From NCBI GenBank assembly GCA_947382625.1, contig CANDAG010000014.1, positions 22,233-86,232 of the forward strand: a stretch of DNA of 64,000 nt, in the 5' to 3' direction. Below, piece by piece: positions 34,001 through 42,468 of the stretch. The stretch comes from an uncultured Lachnospiraceae bacterium (GTDB lineage: Bacteria; Bacillota; Clostridia; Lachnospirales; Lachnospiraceae). A program made the translations under genes and the position numbers. The notes beneath the pieces were generated by a model, which did no database searches, had not been told where the DNA came from, and worked only from the letters and a program-made list of their open reading frames with translations. Numbering within the stretch: the first letter of the stretch is position 1; every line of letters begins with the position of its first letter.

Positions 34001-34639
34001 ATGAGGCTTAGAAATATATCGGGAGCCAGAGACGCGATAGCGGAAAGTCCGCTGGTGGTCCATGAACCGGAGAGCTTAAAGGGAAGATGGCAGGAACGCT
34101 TTGGAAATGATCATCCCATCCGGATCGAGATCGGTATGGGAAAAGGAAAGTTTATTCACGAGCTGGCCGGGAGAAATCCCCGGATCAATTATATCGGGAT
34201 CGAAAAGTATTCAAGCGTTCTTCTTCGCGGATTGCAGAAGATGGAGGCAGAGCCCTGCTCTAATCTGCTGTTTATCAGAATGGATGCGGAGGAGATCGGC
34301 GAGATTTTTGCGCCGGAGGAGGTAGACAGGATCTACCTTAATTTTTCCGACCCATGGCCCAAGGATCGACACGCCAAAAGAAGGCTTCCCTCCAGAGAGT
34401 TTCTGGAAAGATATGACAAAATCCTGAAAAAAGACGGCGTTCTGGAATTTAAGACGGATAACAGGGCTTTGTTTGATTTTGCGCTTGAGGAATTACCGGC
34501 AGCAGGATGGGAGGCTCTGAAGGTTACCTTTGATCTGCACCATGAAGAGGAGATGATGAGGGATAATGTGATGACAGAATACGAAGAAAAGTTCTCATCA
34601 CAGGGAAATCCCATTTATAAATATATCATTAAGAGGTAA
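34001..34639 (+). CDS. trmB: tRNA (guanine(46)-N7)-methyltransferase
   Basis: A 212-residue SAM-dependent enzyme that makes 7-methylguanosine at position 46 of tRNAs. Family motifs are complete: IRIEIGMGKGKFIHELA (SAM site), NYIGIEKYSSVLLRGLQK, YLNFSDPWPKDRHAKRRL (catalytic Asp and substrate loop) and LEFKTDNRALFDFAL; the end has MTEYEEKFSSQGNPIYK. The length is normal. The N-terminal 25 residues (MRLRNISGARD..) fit the clostridial form. No strong SD is seen directly before the ATG (AAAGGATGAAGCA is the likely site). Confidence 0.95.
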   Translation: MRLRNISGARDAIAESPLVVHEPESLKGRWQERFGNDHPIRIEIGMGKGKFIHELAGRNPRINYIGIEKYSSVLLRGLQKMEAEPCSNLLFIRMDAEEIGEIFAPEEVDRIYLNFSDPWPKDRHAKRRLPSREFLERYDKILKKDGVLEFKTDNRALFDFALEELPAAGWEALKVTFDLHHEEEMMRDNVMTEYEEKFSSQGNPIYKYIIKR

Positions 34640-34723
34640 CAATAATAGAGAAATCCGGAATTCGTTAAGAAAATGATAAATTATAAAAAGCATATTGCAT
34701 ATAGCTTAAGAAAGGAGTATTAT

Positions 34724-35044
34724 ATGGAACTGAAAATTACAGACAGCAATTTTGAGGCAGAGGTAAAGGGAAGCGATGTGCCGGTTTTGGTGGACTTTTA
34801 TGCCGACTGGTGCGGTCCCTGCAAGATGATGAGTCCATTGGTGGCAGACCTGGCAAAGAGCTACGAAGGAAAATGCCGGATAGGAAAGTGCAACACGGAT
34901 GAGAATCCAAAGCTGGTAAATGAGTTTAAGATCATGTCGATCCCTACTTTTATCTTCTTTAAGGAGGGAAAGGCAGTAGAGACTGCAATTGGCGCCATAT
35001 CTAAAAATGAATTAGAAGAAAAAATTAAACAGGTGTTGGCGTAA
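34724..35044 (+). CDS. trxA: Thioredoxin
   Basis: A 106-residue disulfide reductase with the active site WCGPCK and the cis-Pro segment MSIPTFIFFKEGK. The ATG at 34724 follows AAAGGAG; an in-frame ATG at 34673 would add an unlikely lysine-rich extension. Ends in a terminator hairpin that includes its stop codon. Confidence 0.95.
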   Translation: MELKITDSNFEAEVKGSDVPVLVDFYADWCGPCKMMSPLVADLAKSYEGKCRIGKCNTDENPKLVNEFKIMSIPTFIFFKEGKAVETAIGAISKNELEEKIKQVLA

Positions 35045-35057
35045 GCCCACCTGTTTT
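35028..35057 (+). terminator. Terminator of trxA
   Basis: AACAGGTG (35028-35035) pairs with CACCTGTT (35048-35055), with an inner GGC/GCC pair around GTAA, followed by TT. The thioredoxin stop codon lies in the loop. Confidence 0.6.
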
Positions 35058-35125
35058 CCATTGCGGAATTTCAGGCAATAGAAGTTCCTGCAATAGAAGA
35101 TCAAAAAGAAAGGACATGATAGAAA

Positions 35126-35590
35126 ATGTTTTTGCTGTTTTTTTTAGTCTGGATCATATTTAACGGACAGCTGACATGGGAGATCGCCGCATTCGGAGTG
35201 GTGATATCCGCTTTGATCTACTGGTTCACCTGCCGGTTTCTGGGATATGACCCAAGAACGGATAAGCTGTTTTTTAAAAAGATGTTTCAGGTCCTGCAAT
35301 ATGCTTTTATTCTGGTCAAGGAGATCATCAAGGCGAATTTTGAGGTGATCCGTATGATCACCTCCTCCAGATATGAGATCGAGCCTGCCGTAGTTCGGTT
35401 CAAGACAGATCTTAAGACCACGCCGGCCAGGATATTGCTTGCAAATTCTATCACATTGACACCGGGCACCATCACCGTATTATTGGAAGAGGATGAATAT
35501 GTGGTGCATTGTCTGGACAAAAGCCTGGCCGAGGGCATAGACAGCTCGGTTTTTGTCTCAATGCTGAGAAAGCTGGAAAGGATGGAATAA
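35126..35590 (+). CDS. mrpE: Mrp/Mbh antiporter subunit E (MrpE/MbhA)
   Basis: A 154-residue membrane protein, first gene of the antiporter cluster. Two or three N-terminal helices and the family's conserved C-terminal part: RFKTDLKTTPARILLANSIT followed by LTPGTITVLLEEDEYVVHCLD. This signature defines MrpE. It is needed for assembly of the multi-subunit cation/proton antiporter. RBS AAAGGAC is rather weak. A repeat GCAATAGAAG occurs twice in the short leader. Confidence 0.9.
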   Translation: MFLLFFLVWIIFNGQLTWEIAAFGVVISALIYWFTCRFLGYDPRTDKLFFKKMFQVLQYAFILVKEIIKANFEVIRMITSSRYEIEPAVVRFKTDLKTTPARILLANSITLTPGTITVLLEEDEYVVHCLDKSLAEGIDSSVFVSMLRKLERME

Positions 35591-35591
35591 C

Positions 35592-35945
35592 ATGGCGACT
35601 CTGGAAATGATTTATGAGAAGATGTACATAGCGGTTCTTGTGATCCTTGCGGTCATGCTGTTTGTCTGTCTGATCCGGGCAGTGAGGGGACCGCGGGTGG
35701 CAGACCGGATCGTGGCGGTCAACATGATGGGAACTATGGTCATAGTTATGATCGCTGTTTTGTCCCTTCTGCTGGAGGAAGGGTTTCTGGTGGATATCTG
35801 TCTGATTTATGCCATGGTGAGCTTCCTGGCGGTAGTGGTGATCTCTAAGGTTTATATGGGAGTTTATGCAGAGAGGTATCAGCGATATCACAGAAATGAG
35901 AACAAAGAAAACGGGGAGGGGGTTCATGAACATGGAAATCCTTGA
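35592..35945 (+). CDS. mrpF: Mrp/Mbh antiporter subunit F (MrpF/MbhB)
   Basis: A 117-residue protein with three hydrophobic helices and the MrpF pattern VRGPRVADRIVAVNMMGTM followed by ICLIYAMVSFLAVVVISKVY. It begins one base after the mrpE stop and overlaps mrpG by 20 bases. The tail is charged (KENGEGVHEHG). Confidence 0.9.
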   Translation: MATLEMIYEKMYIAVLVILAVMLFVCLIRAVRGPRVADRIVAVNMMGTMVIVMIAVLSLLLEEGFLVDICLIYAMVSFLAVVVISKVYMGVYAERYQRYHRNENKENGEGVHEHGNP

Positions 35946-36327
35946 ATGGATCCGACTGCTTGCAGGAGGCGCGCTGCTTTTGAGCGGTCTTATTATTTTT
36001 CTGATAGAGCTTTATGGAGTGTTCCACATGAAATATGTGCTTAACCGGATGCATGCGGCGGCTATGGGCGATACTCTGGGCATCAGCTTTTCTCTGGTAG
36101 GGCTTATGATTTTGTCGGGGATTAATTTTACCACCCTGAAAATGATGTTGATCGTTATATTCTTGTGGTTTGCGTCCCCGGTTTCATCCCACCTGCTTGC
36201 AAGGCTGGAAGTGATGACCAATGAAAATCTGGAAAATCACTGCAGGAATTACAGTGATCTTGCGGTTCTTGAAAAGGAACTGAAGGAAGAAAAAGAAGAA
36301 GAGAAGACGGGAGGGGAAGAGGTATGA
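35926..36327 (+). CDS. mrpG: Mrp/Mbh antiporter subunit G (MrpG/MbhC)
   Basis: A 133-residue membrane protein with the MrpG signature NRMHAAAMGDTLGISFSLVG and three helices. The ATG at 35926 is preceded by GGGGAGGGGG; the frame is open further upstream but lies inside mrpF. The C-terminal 30 residues are a Lys/Glu-rich tail. It overlaps the next gene by four bases. Confidence 0.9.
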   Translation: MNMEILEWIRLLAGGALLLSGLIIFLIELYGVFHMKYVLNRMHAAAMGDTLGISFSLVGLMILSGINFTTLKMMLIVIFLWFASPVSSHLLARLEVMTNENLENHCRNYSDLAVLEKELKEEKEEEKTGGEEV

Positions 36328-36686
36328 CATTGTTTCAATGCATCTTGATGGGATTTTTGATCGTGTGTGCCATATCCGTGAGCTTTTCCAAAAATCTGCT
36401 CAATTCCATATTGATCTATATGTCCTACAGTCTGGTCATGTCCGTCATCTGGGTGTGTCTGCAGTCTCCGGATCTGGCCATTACAGAGGCGGCGGTAGGA
36501 GCAGGGGTGACAAGTATTCTGTTTTTTGCCACATTGAAAAAGATACATGCCATTCAAATAGAAAAGGATAAGGATAAAGAAGAAAATACCGGTACGATTT
36601 CTTTGGAAGAGAGTGTGGAGATCCCCGGTGACGAGAAGAGGGAGGCGGAATATCATGAGCAGGCTCAAACCTCAAAAGGAATATGA
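36324..36686 (+). CDS. MbhD-like subunit (DUF4040; part of MrpA C-terminus)
   Basis: A 120-residue protein with three helices that matches the DUF4040/MbhD segment which in Bacillus is the C-terminal extension of MrpA: LNSILIYMSYSLVMSVIWVC and SPDLAITEAAVGAGVTSILF. Here it is a stand-alone gene, as in Mbh/Mbx complexes. It ends in an acidic tail and overlaps the next gene by 32 bases. Confidence 0.85.
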   Translation: MTLFQCILMGFLIVCAISVSFSKNLLNSILIYMSYSLVMSVIWVCLQSPDLAITEAAVGAGVTSILFFATLKKIHAIQIEKDKDKEENTGTISLEESVEIPGDEKREAEYHEQAQTSKGI

Positions 36687-37620
36687 AAAGACAGGGGCGT
36701 TTCATTTTTTCAGATGGCTTTCCGGAAGTAAGGATCCTTACATAGGGGAAGTGGAGATGAAGCCCCAGAAGCAGATAGAGACATCTGTTGACACTATTCT
36801 GGACCGGATGGATGAGAGGCAGATGATCCGGGAAAAGGTTTACGAGGATTCACACAAGGGAAAGCTTGCGGTTTTCCACAGGATTTATGTGGTGTCGGCG
36901 ATTCTGTTTTGTATTGCACTGGTGGGGATCCTGCTGTATACGGTCTCTTACCTTCCAAGGACGGGAAATCCTTCCAATCCGGATAATAATGTGGTTTCTC
37001 AGCGGTATATCGAGCAGGGGCTCCAGGAAACCGGCGCTGTCAATATTGTTTCCGGTATGATCCTTACCTACAGGGCCTTTGATACCTTTGGGGAGACTAA
37101 TGTGCTTTTTATAGCTACCTGCTGCGTCATGATCCTTTTGATGCTGGACGAGGCGATCCTGAAGAAGCTGGAGGTCAATCACGGTGACAGGAGTTTTGAA
37201 CCCAAAAATGATGCGATCCTGCAGGGCAGCGCATTTATCCTTTGCCCGATCATCTTTATTTTCGGGATCTACATTATTTTAAACGGACACCTCTCCCCGG
37301 GGGGCGGATTTTCCGGAGGAGCCATCTTAGGAGCGGGTTTGATCCTGTATACCAGCGCTTTTGGCTTCCGCAAAACCCAGAAGTTTTTTGACGAGCATGT
37401 CTATAAGATCGCCAAGATCACAGCGCTTTGCATGTACGGGATCATAGGCTCTTACTTTTATATCACAGGCGCCAACGGCATAGAAAATCATATTCCCTTA
37501 GGCCAGCCGGGACATATCCTGAGCGGCGGTATTATCCTGCCTATTGATATCTGCGTGGGCCTGGAGGTGGCCTGTACCATGTATGCGTTTTATGCTCTGT
37601 TTCGGAGAGGAGGGCTTTAA
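36655..37620 (+). CDS. mrpB: MbhE-MrpB fusion subunit
   Basis: A 321-residue protein. Residues about 65-150 match MbhE (one helix, then QETGAVNIVSGMILTYRAFD followed by TFGETNV), and about 170-315 match MrpB/MbhF (LQGSAFILCPIIFIFGIYII then NGHLSPGGGFSGGAI; GIENHIPLGQPGHILSGGII). The start at 36655 has GGGAGGCGG before it. In many bacteria MbhE belongs to MrpA, so its fusion to MrpB shows a modular rearrangement. The first 60 residues are hydrophilic and not typical of either family. Confidence 0.85.
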   Translation: MSRLKPQKEYEKTGAFHFFRWLSGSKDPYIGEVEMKPQKQIETSVDTILDRMDERQMIREKVYEDSHKGKLAVFHRIYVVSAILFCIALVGILLYTVSYLPRTGNPSNPDNNVVSQRYIEQGLQETGAVNIVSGMILTYRAFDTFGETNVLFIATCCVMILLMLDEAILKKLEVNHGDRSFEPKNDAILQGSAFILCPIIFIFGIYIILNGHLSPGGGFSGGAILGAGLILYTSAFGFRKTQKFFDEHVYKIAKITALCMYGIIGSYFYITGANGIENHIPLGQPGHILSGGIILPIDICVGLEVACTMYAFYALFRRGGL

Positions 37621-37621
37621 A

Positions 37622-37996
37622 ATGGGTGCAAACCTTTTTAATAATTACGGGGAGGCAGTGGCCATGATCCTGTTCGGCATAGGATTCGGAAACCTGCTGC
37701 TTCAGAGCAATCTGATCAAAAAGATCATCGGTTTGAATATCATGGATACGGCGATCTATCTGTTCCTGGCGGAAAAAGGCTATATTGCAGGCAGGGTGGC
37801 GCCTATCGTGACAGACGGAGTGCAGGATATGGAGGCCTATATCAACCCTATTCCAAGCGGCCTGGTACTCACAGGTATTGTGGTGTCGGTATCAGTCAGC
37901 GCCCTGATGCTGTCAATTACCATTCGTTTGTATCAGCGCTATCAGACACTGGATCTGGATGAGATTTCCTTCCGGTTAAAAAAGGAGGGATTGTAA
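37622..37996 (+). CDS. mrpC: Mrp/Mbh antiporter subunit C (MrpC/MbhG, NuoK-like)
   Basis: A 124-residue NuoK-like membrane protein with three helices: LFGIGFGNLLLQSNLIKKII, NIMDTAIYLFLAEKGY and the family end DPLPQ-like INPIPSGLVLTGIVVSVSVS. The ATG at 37622 has GGAGGG before it and begins one base after the mrpB stop. Confidence 0.9.
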   Translation: MGANLFNNYGEAVAMILFGIGFGNLLLQSNLIKKIIGLNIMDTAIYLFLAEKGYIAGRVAPIVTDGVQDMEAYINPIPSGLVLTGIVVSVSVSALMLSITIRLYQRYQTLDLDEISFRLKKEGL

Positions 37997-39490
37997 ATGG
38001 ATTTCGTACAGAATTTTCCTGCGGTCTCTATTCTGCTGTGTCTTTTTGCAGGGATCATAAGCTCCGGTCTTAAGAAAAACGCGGCAAGATTTCTGAACCG
38101 GATATTGCTGCTTACAGAATTGTTTTTGAATGGGTGTACTCTCGGATATGTGCTGCGGACAGGGGAATCCTATGTCTATGTAATGGGGAAGTTCCCGGCC
38201 CCATGGGGAAATGAGATCCGGGCAGGGGTGCTGGAAGCGTTTATAGCACTGTTCTTCTGCATCATTATGCTTTTGTCCCTGGAAGGGGGCGTAAAGAAGC
38301 TGGCAGATGAGGTAGAGAAAGAAAAGACCTTTCTCTATTATGTACTGTGTGATCTGCTTCTGGCCTCTCTGCTGGCCCTTGTTTATACCAACGATCTGTT
38401 TACGGCCTATGTTTTTGTGGAGATCAATACCATTGCTGCCTGCGGGCTTATTATGATCAGGCAGAACGGAAGGACCATAGAGGCGGCGGCCCGTTATATG
38501 ATCATGAGCCTTTTGGGCTCCGGCCTTCTGCTTATGGGACTTTGTATGCTCTATGATCTGACAGGGCACCTCCTTATGAGCAACATCAAGGAGCAGATCG
38601 CGGTGATTTCCGAAATGGGAGAATACAGGATTCCGCTTCTGGTGGCGATCGCCCTGATGTCGGTGGGACTTTCCATCAAAAGCGCGCTGTTTCCTTTCCA
38701 TGCGTGGCTGCCGGATGCCTATGGATACTCGACGGTATCCTCTGCCGCCATTTTATCCAGTCTGGTATCAAAGGGCTACATATTTTTGTTGCTCAAGATC
38801 ATTTACAGGGTGATCGGATTCGAGCTTTTCTGCTCCAGCCGTATTACGGATATCCTGTTTCTCTTTGGCCTGATGGGAATGATCTTTGGTTCCTTAAGCG
38901 CTATCAGGGAAAACGATGTGAGACGGATGATCGCTTTTTCCTCTGTGGCGCAGATCGGGTATATTTATATGGGTATTGGAATGGGAACCCAGGCGGGAAT
39001 GACTGCCGCCGTTTTCCACATTCTTTCCCATGCGGCAACCAAGTCTTTGTTGTTTATCGCGGCCATCGGTCTTACGGATGTGTCTGATGGCAGCCGGCAG
39101 TTCATAAAGCTTACCGGAGCCGCCTATCGGAATAAATGGGCAGGGGTGGCATTTACCATAGGCTCTCTTTCCATGGTAGGTGTGCCGCTGTTTTCGGGAT
39201 TTATCAGTAAGCTTATGTTTGCCCAGGCGGCAGTGCAGAATCAGATGAAAATGCTTCCGGCCCTGATCGTGTTGGGGATCAGTACCATCCTAAATGCCAT
39301 CTATTTTATGAAGACTGTGATCCGTATCTATACGCCGGTGGAGGAGCTTAAATACGAAGGGATCACCTTTAAAAATATGAAGATTTACGCGGCTGCACTG
39401 GTCTGCTTTATGGTCTTGAATGTGTTTTTGGGTGTAAGCTCTCAGCCCATTGTGGATCTGATCGAGCAGGGCCTTGCCATGTTCTCTTAA
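37997..39490 (+). CDS. mrpD: Antiporter-like subunit 1 (MrpD/NuoN-M-like)
   Basis: A 497-residue proton-conducting membrane subunit of the complex I antiporter family with about 14 helices. Key charges: Glu in TAYVFVEINTIAACG (helix 5) and Lys in LSIKSALFPFHAWLPDAYG (helix 7), plus VSKGYIFLLLK and the broken-helix His segment FHILSHAATKSLLFI. It starts one base after mrpC (RBS AAGGAGGG). It is the first of four related subunits encoded in tandem. Confidence 0.9.
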   Translation: MDFVQNFPAVSILLCLFAGIISSGLKKNAARFLNRILLLTELFLNGCTLGYVLRTGESYVYVMGKFPAPWGNEIRAGVLEAFIALFFCIIMLLSLEGGVKKLADEVEKEKTFLYYVLCDLLLASLLALVYTNDLFTAYVFVEINTIAACGLIMIRQNGRTIEAAARYMIMSLLGSGLLLMGLCMLYDLTGHLLMSNIKEQIAVISEMGEYRIPLLVAIALMSVGLSIKSALFPFHAWLPDAYGYSTVSSAAILSSLVSKGYIFLLLKIIYRVIGFELFCSSRITDILFLFGLMGMIFGSLSAIRENDVRRMIAFSSVAQIGYIYMGIGMGTQAGMTAAVFHILSHAATKSLLFIAAIGLTDVSDGSRQFIKLTGAAYRNKWAGVAFTIGSLSMVGVPLFSGFISKLMFAQAAVQNQMKMLPALIVLGISTILNAIYFMKTVIRIYTPVEELKYEGITFKNMKIYAAALVCFMVLNVFLGVSSQPIVDLIEQGLAMFS

Positions 39491-39504
39491 GGAGGTGTGC
39501 TGTT

Positions 39505-40977
39505 ATGTATTACATCATATTAGCTGTCTTTTTCCCCATATTGGCAGGGACTTATCTGCTGATACGAAGGGAAATGAAAACCCGAAAAAGCCTGCTTATA
39601 ACAGCAGGAGTCAGTCTGGCCGCCACGGCAGTGTTTGCAGTACTTGCTCTCTGTATGACCGGAGATGAGATACTGACCCTGTTTAATATGACAGACCGGC
39701 TTCCGATCTTATTTAAGGTGGATACTGTCAGTGCTGTTTTTTCTGTTATGACTGTGATCATATTTGTGGGGGCAGGATTCTTCTCCTTTGAATATATGAA
39801 GCATGAGCAGAAGGAAAAAAGATATTACGGCTTTTATCTGATCGTGTTTGGCGTACTTTTAGCCCTTTGCTTTGCAGGAAATCTGATCACCTTTTATCTG
39901 TTTTTTGAGCTGCTGACCTTATCCTCCATGCCGCTGGTGCTCCATAACGGGAGTAAGGAGGCCATTATGGCCGGGCTTAAGTATCTGTTTTATTCCCTGT
40001 GCGGAGCTTATATGTCTTTGTTCGGGCTGTATTTTATCGAGAGCTATGGAAATACTCTTACCTTCAGTCCCGGAGGAGTGCTCAGCGCCGGAGCGGTGAC
40101 AGAACACGGAGGCATTTTGCTGGTGACGGCAATGCTGATGCTGATCGGATTCGGGGTAAAGGCGGGAATGTTTCCCATGCATGCCTGGCTGCCCACCGCT
40201 CATCCGGTGGCTCCCGCACCTGCCTCTGCGGTTCTTTCCGCAGTGATCGTAAAAGCCGGTGTGCTTGGAATTGTAAGAGTGGTCTACTATATTTTCGGGG
40301 TGTCCTTCCTGAGAGGAAGCTGGGTACAGACCCTCTGGATGGTTCTTACGCTTCTTACGGTCTTTATGGGGTCTATGCTTGCCTACAGGGAGCCGGTACT
40401 GAAAAAGCGGCTGGCCTATTCCACGGTGAGCCAGTTATCTTATATTTTGTTCGGACTTTCCGTGATGGACACAGGGGCGCTGACCGGCGGGCTTCTTCAT
40501 GTGCTGTGTCATGGCTTTATCAAGGCCGCTCTTTTCCTCTGTGCAGGAGCCATCATTTTTAAGACCGGAAAAACCAGAGTGGAAGAGCTTCGGGGGATCG
40601 GTAAGGAAATGCCCCTTTTGATGTGGTGTTACACGATCGCGTCCCTGGGGCTGATCGGAATCCCTCCCACGGGAGGCTTTGTCAGCAAGTGGTATCTGGC
40701 AGAGGGAGCCCTTTCTTCGGGAATTCCTGTTTTTTCCTGGCTGGGGCCGGTCATTTTGCTGATCAGCGCGCTTTTAACTGCCGGGTATCTGCTTCCCCTT
40801 TCCATCAGAGGATTTTTTCCGGGAACGGATTTCGATTATGGGACGCTTGAGAAAAAGGAGCCCTCGCTTCTTATGACAATACCGGTGTTGATACTTACTC
40901 TGTTGTCTGTGTTGATCGGTCTGCTTCCGGGGGGACTGCTGGAGCTTCTGCAGCAGATAGCCGGAAAGGTTTTGTAG
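39505..40977 (+). CDS. Antiporter-like subunit 2 (MrpD/MbhH-like)
   Basis: A 490-residue member of the same family with Glu in TFYLFFELLTLSSMPLVLHN, Lys in GVKAGMFPMHAWLPTAHPVA and AVIVKAGVLGIVRV, and LHVLCHGFIKAALFLCAGAI. Strong RBS AAGGAGGTG. It is about as far from subunit 1 as from subunit 3, so the tandem set looks like an old duplication rather than a recent one. Confidence 0.88.
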   Translation: MYYIILAVFFPILAGTYLLIRREMKTRKSLLITAGVSLAATAVFAVLALCMTGDEILTLFNMTDRLPILFKVDTVSAVFSVMTVIIFVGAGFFSFEYMKHEQKEKRYYGFYLIVFGVLLALCFAGNLITFYLFFELLTLSSMPLVLHNGSKEAIMAGLKYLFYSLCGAYMSLFGLYFIESYGNTLTFSPGGVLSAGAVTEHGGILLVTAMLMLIGFGVKAGMFPMHAWLPTAHPVAPAPASAVLSAVIVKAGVLGIVRVVYYIFGVSFLRGSWVQTLWMVLTLLTVFMGSMLAYREPVLKKRLAYSTVSQLSYILFGLSVMDTGALTGGLLHVLCHGFIKAALFLCAGAIIFKTGKTRVEELRGIGKEMPLLMWCYTIASLGLIGIPPTGGFVSKWYLAEGALSSGIPVFSWLGPVILLISALLTAGYLLPLSIRGFFPGTDFDYGTLEKKEPSLLMTIPVLILTLLSVLIGLLPGGLLELLQQIAGKVL

Positions 40978-40993
40978 GAAAGGAGAGACTGAT

Positions 40994-42457
40994 ATGATTT
41001 TATTAGTGATTTTGATCCCGGTCATAGCGGGTGCCCTGGCATTTCTCATTCCTTTCAAAAAACGGAGTCATATGGAAATTTTTCTGGAGGGTATGGTGAT
41101 ACTGAACAGCATTCTGGTCTGGTATCTTCTGCTTCACCGGCCCCAGAGTATTTTTACGCTGGCAAACTTTACGGGAAATCTTTCGATCAGCTTTGCGGTG
41201 GACGGAATGAGCATGGTTTTCGGCGGCCTGGTCTCTGCGCTGTGGCCCTTTGCAACCCTGTACGCCTTTGAGTATATGACAAAGGAAGAGCATGAAAAGG
41301 TTTTCTTTCTCTTTTATACCATTACCTACGGCGTGACGCTGGGGATTTCCTTTGCGGCGAATTTGCTTACCATGTATTTTTTCTACGAGCTTTTGACTCT
41401 GGTTACGGTTCCTCTGGTCATGCACACGCTGAAAAGGGAGGCGATCCTTGCCAGCCGTAAGTATCTGTATTACTCCCTGGGAGGGGCGGCTTTTGCTTTC
41501 ATTGGTCTGATCTTTGTGATCATTTACGGCAGTACTACGGATTTTATTTTGGGCGGAGTACTGGATCCGGGCAGGATCGGTGACAGAACGAACGTATTGC
41601 TGCTGGTCTATGTGATCGCCTTTATGGGGTTTGGTGTAAAGGCAGCTGTTTGCCCGTTTAATTCCTGGCTGCCGGATGCAGGTGTGGCGCCTACGCCGGT
41701 GACTGCCCTTCTTCATGCAGTGGCCGTGGTAAAATCCGGGGCGTTTGCTATCATCCGCCTGACCTATTACAGCTTCGGGACGGATTTTCTTAAGGGAACC
41801 TGGGCACAAAATGTGGTGATGGTCATTGTAATGTTTACCATTGTGTATGGCTGTAGCCGGGCGGTGAAGGAAACCCATTTAAAGAGAAGGCTGGCATACT
41901 CTACTATCAGCAATCTATCCTATATTTTGTTCGGAGTGACGATCATGACGCCTCTTGGTATGGCGGCGGCCCTTTCCCATCTGATCTTTCACGCGATCAT
42001 GAAGATCAGCTCTTTTTTCTGTGCCGGAGCCATCATGCACCAGACCAAGCGGCAGTACGTACATGAGGTTGACGGGCTTGGGTATCAGATGCCCTGTGTG
42101 TTCGGTGTGTTTACCGTATCTGCCCTTGCGCTCATGGGCGTGCCGGGAATGGCAGGATTTGTCAGCAAATGGAATCTGGCATCGGCGGCTGTGGAGAGCG
42201 GAAACGGGCTTGCCTATGGCGGGATTGCCTGTCTTTTGATCTCGGCGCTGCTAACGGCGATCTATATGCTGACTATTGTAATAAGGGCATTTTTTCCGGG
42301 TAAGGATTTTGACCGGGAAACCGTAAAGGGGATCACGGACCCCAACTGGAAAATGCTGGTACCTTTATTTATCTTTACGGTGTTTGTTTTTGTGTTTGGT
42401 CTTCGCTCTGCCATTTTTGTGAGATTTTTTAATGACGTGGCAGCAGGGGCGTATTAA
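40994..42457 (+). CDS. Antiporter-like subunit 3 (MrpD/MbhH-like)
   Basis: A 487-residue member with Glu in MYFFYELLTLVTVPLVMHT, Lys in GVKAAVCPFNSWLPDAGVAP and HAVAVVKSGAFAIIRLTYY, and LIFHAIMKISSFFCAGAIM. Note that the usual FPxHxWLPxAH is CPFNSWLPDAG here, so the conserved histidine is replaced. RBS AAAGGAGAG, 16 bases after subunit 2. Confidence 0.88.
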   Translation: MILLVILIPVIAGALAFLIPFKKRSHMEIFLEGMVILNSILVWYLLLHRPQSIFTLANFTGNLSISFAVDGMSMVFGGLVSALWPFATLYAFEYMTKEEHEKVFFLFYTITYGVTLGISFAANLLTMYFFYELLTLVTVPLVMHTLKREAILASRKYLYYSLGGAAFAFIGLIFVIIYGSTTDFILGGVLDPGRIGDRTNVLLLVYVIAFMGFGVKAAVCPFNSWLPDAGVAPTPVTALLHAVAVVKSGAFAIIRLTYYSFGTDFLKGTWAQNVVMVIVMFTIVYGCSRAVKETHLKRRLAYSTISNLSYILFGVTIMTPLGMAAALSHLIFHAIMKISSFFCAGAIMHQTKRQYVHEVDGLGYQMPCVFGVFTVSALALMGVPGMAGFVSKWNLASAAVESGNGLAYGGIACLLISALLTAIYMLTIVIRAFFPGKDFDRETVKGITDPNWKMLVPLFIFTVFVFVFGLRSAIFVRFFNDVAAGAY

Positions 42458-42468
42458 GGAGGGAAAAG

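Noticed and set aside
41003-41878. A 291-codon minus-strand open frame
   Set aside because: Antisense to an antiporter subunit; the product is rich in His, Gln and Arg, as expected from the reverse of a membrane protein gene.
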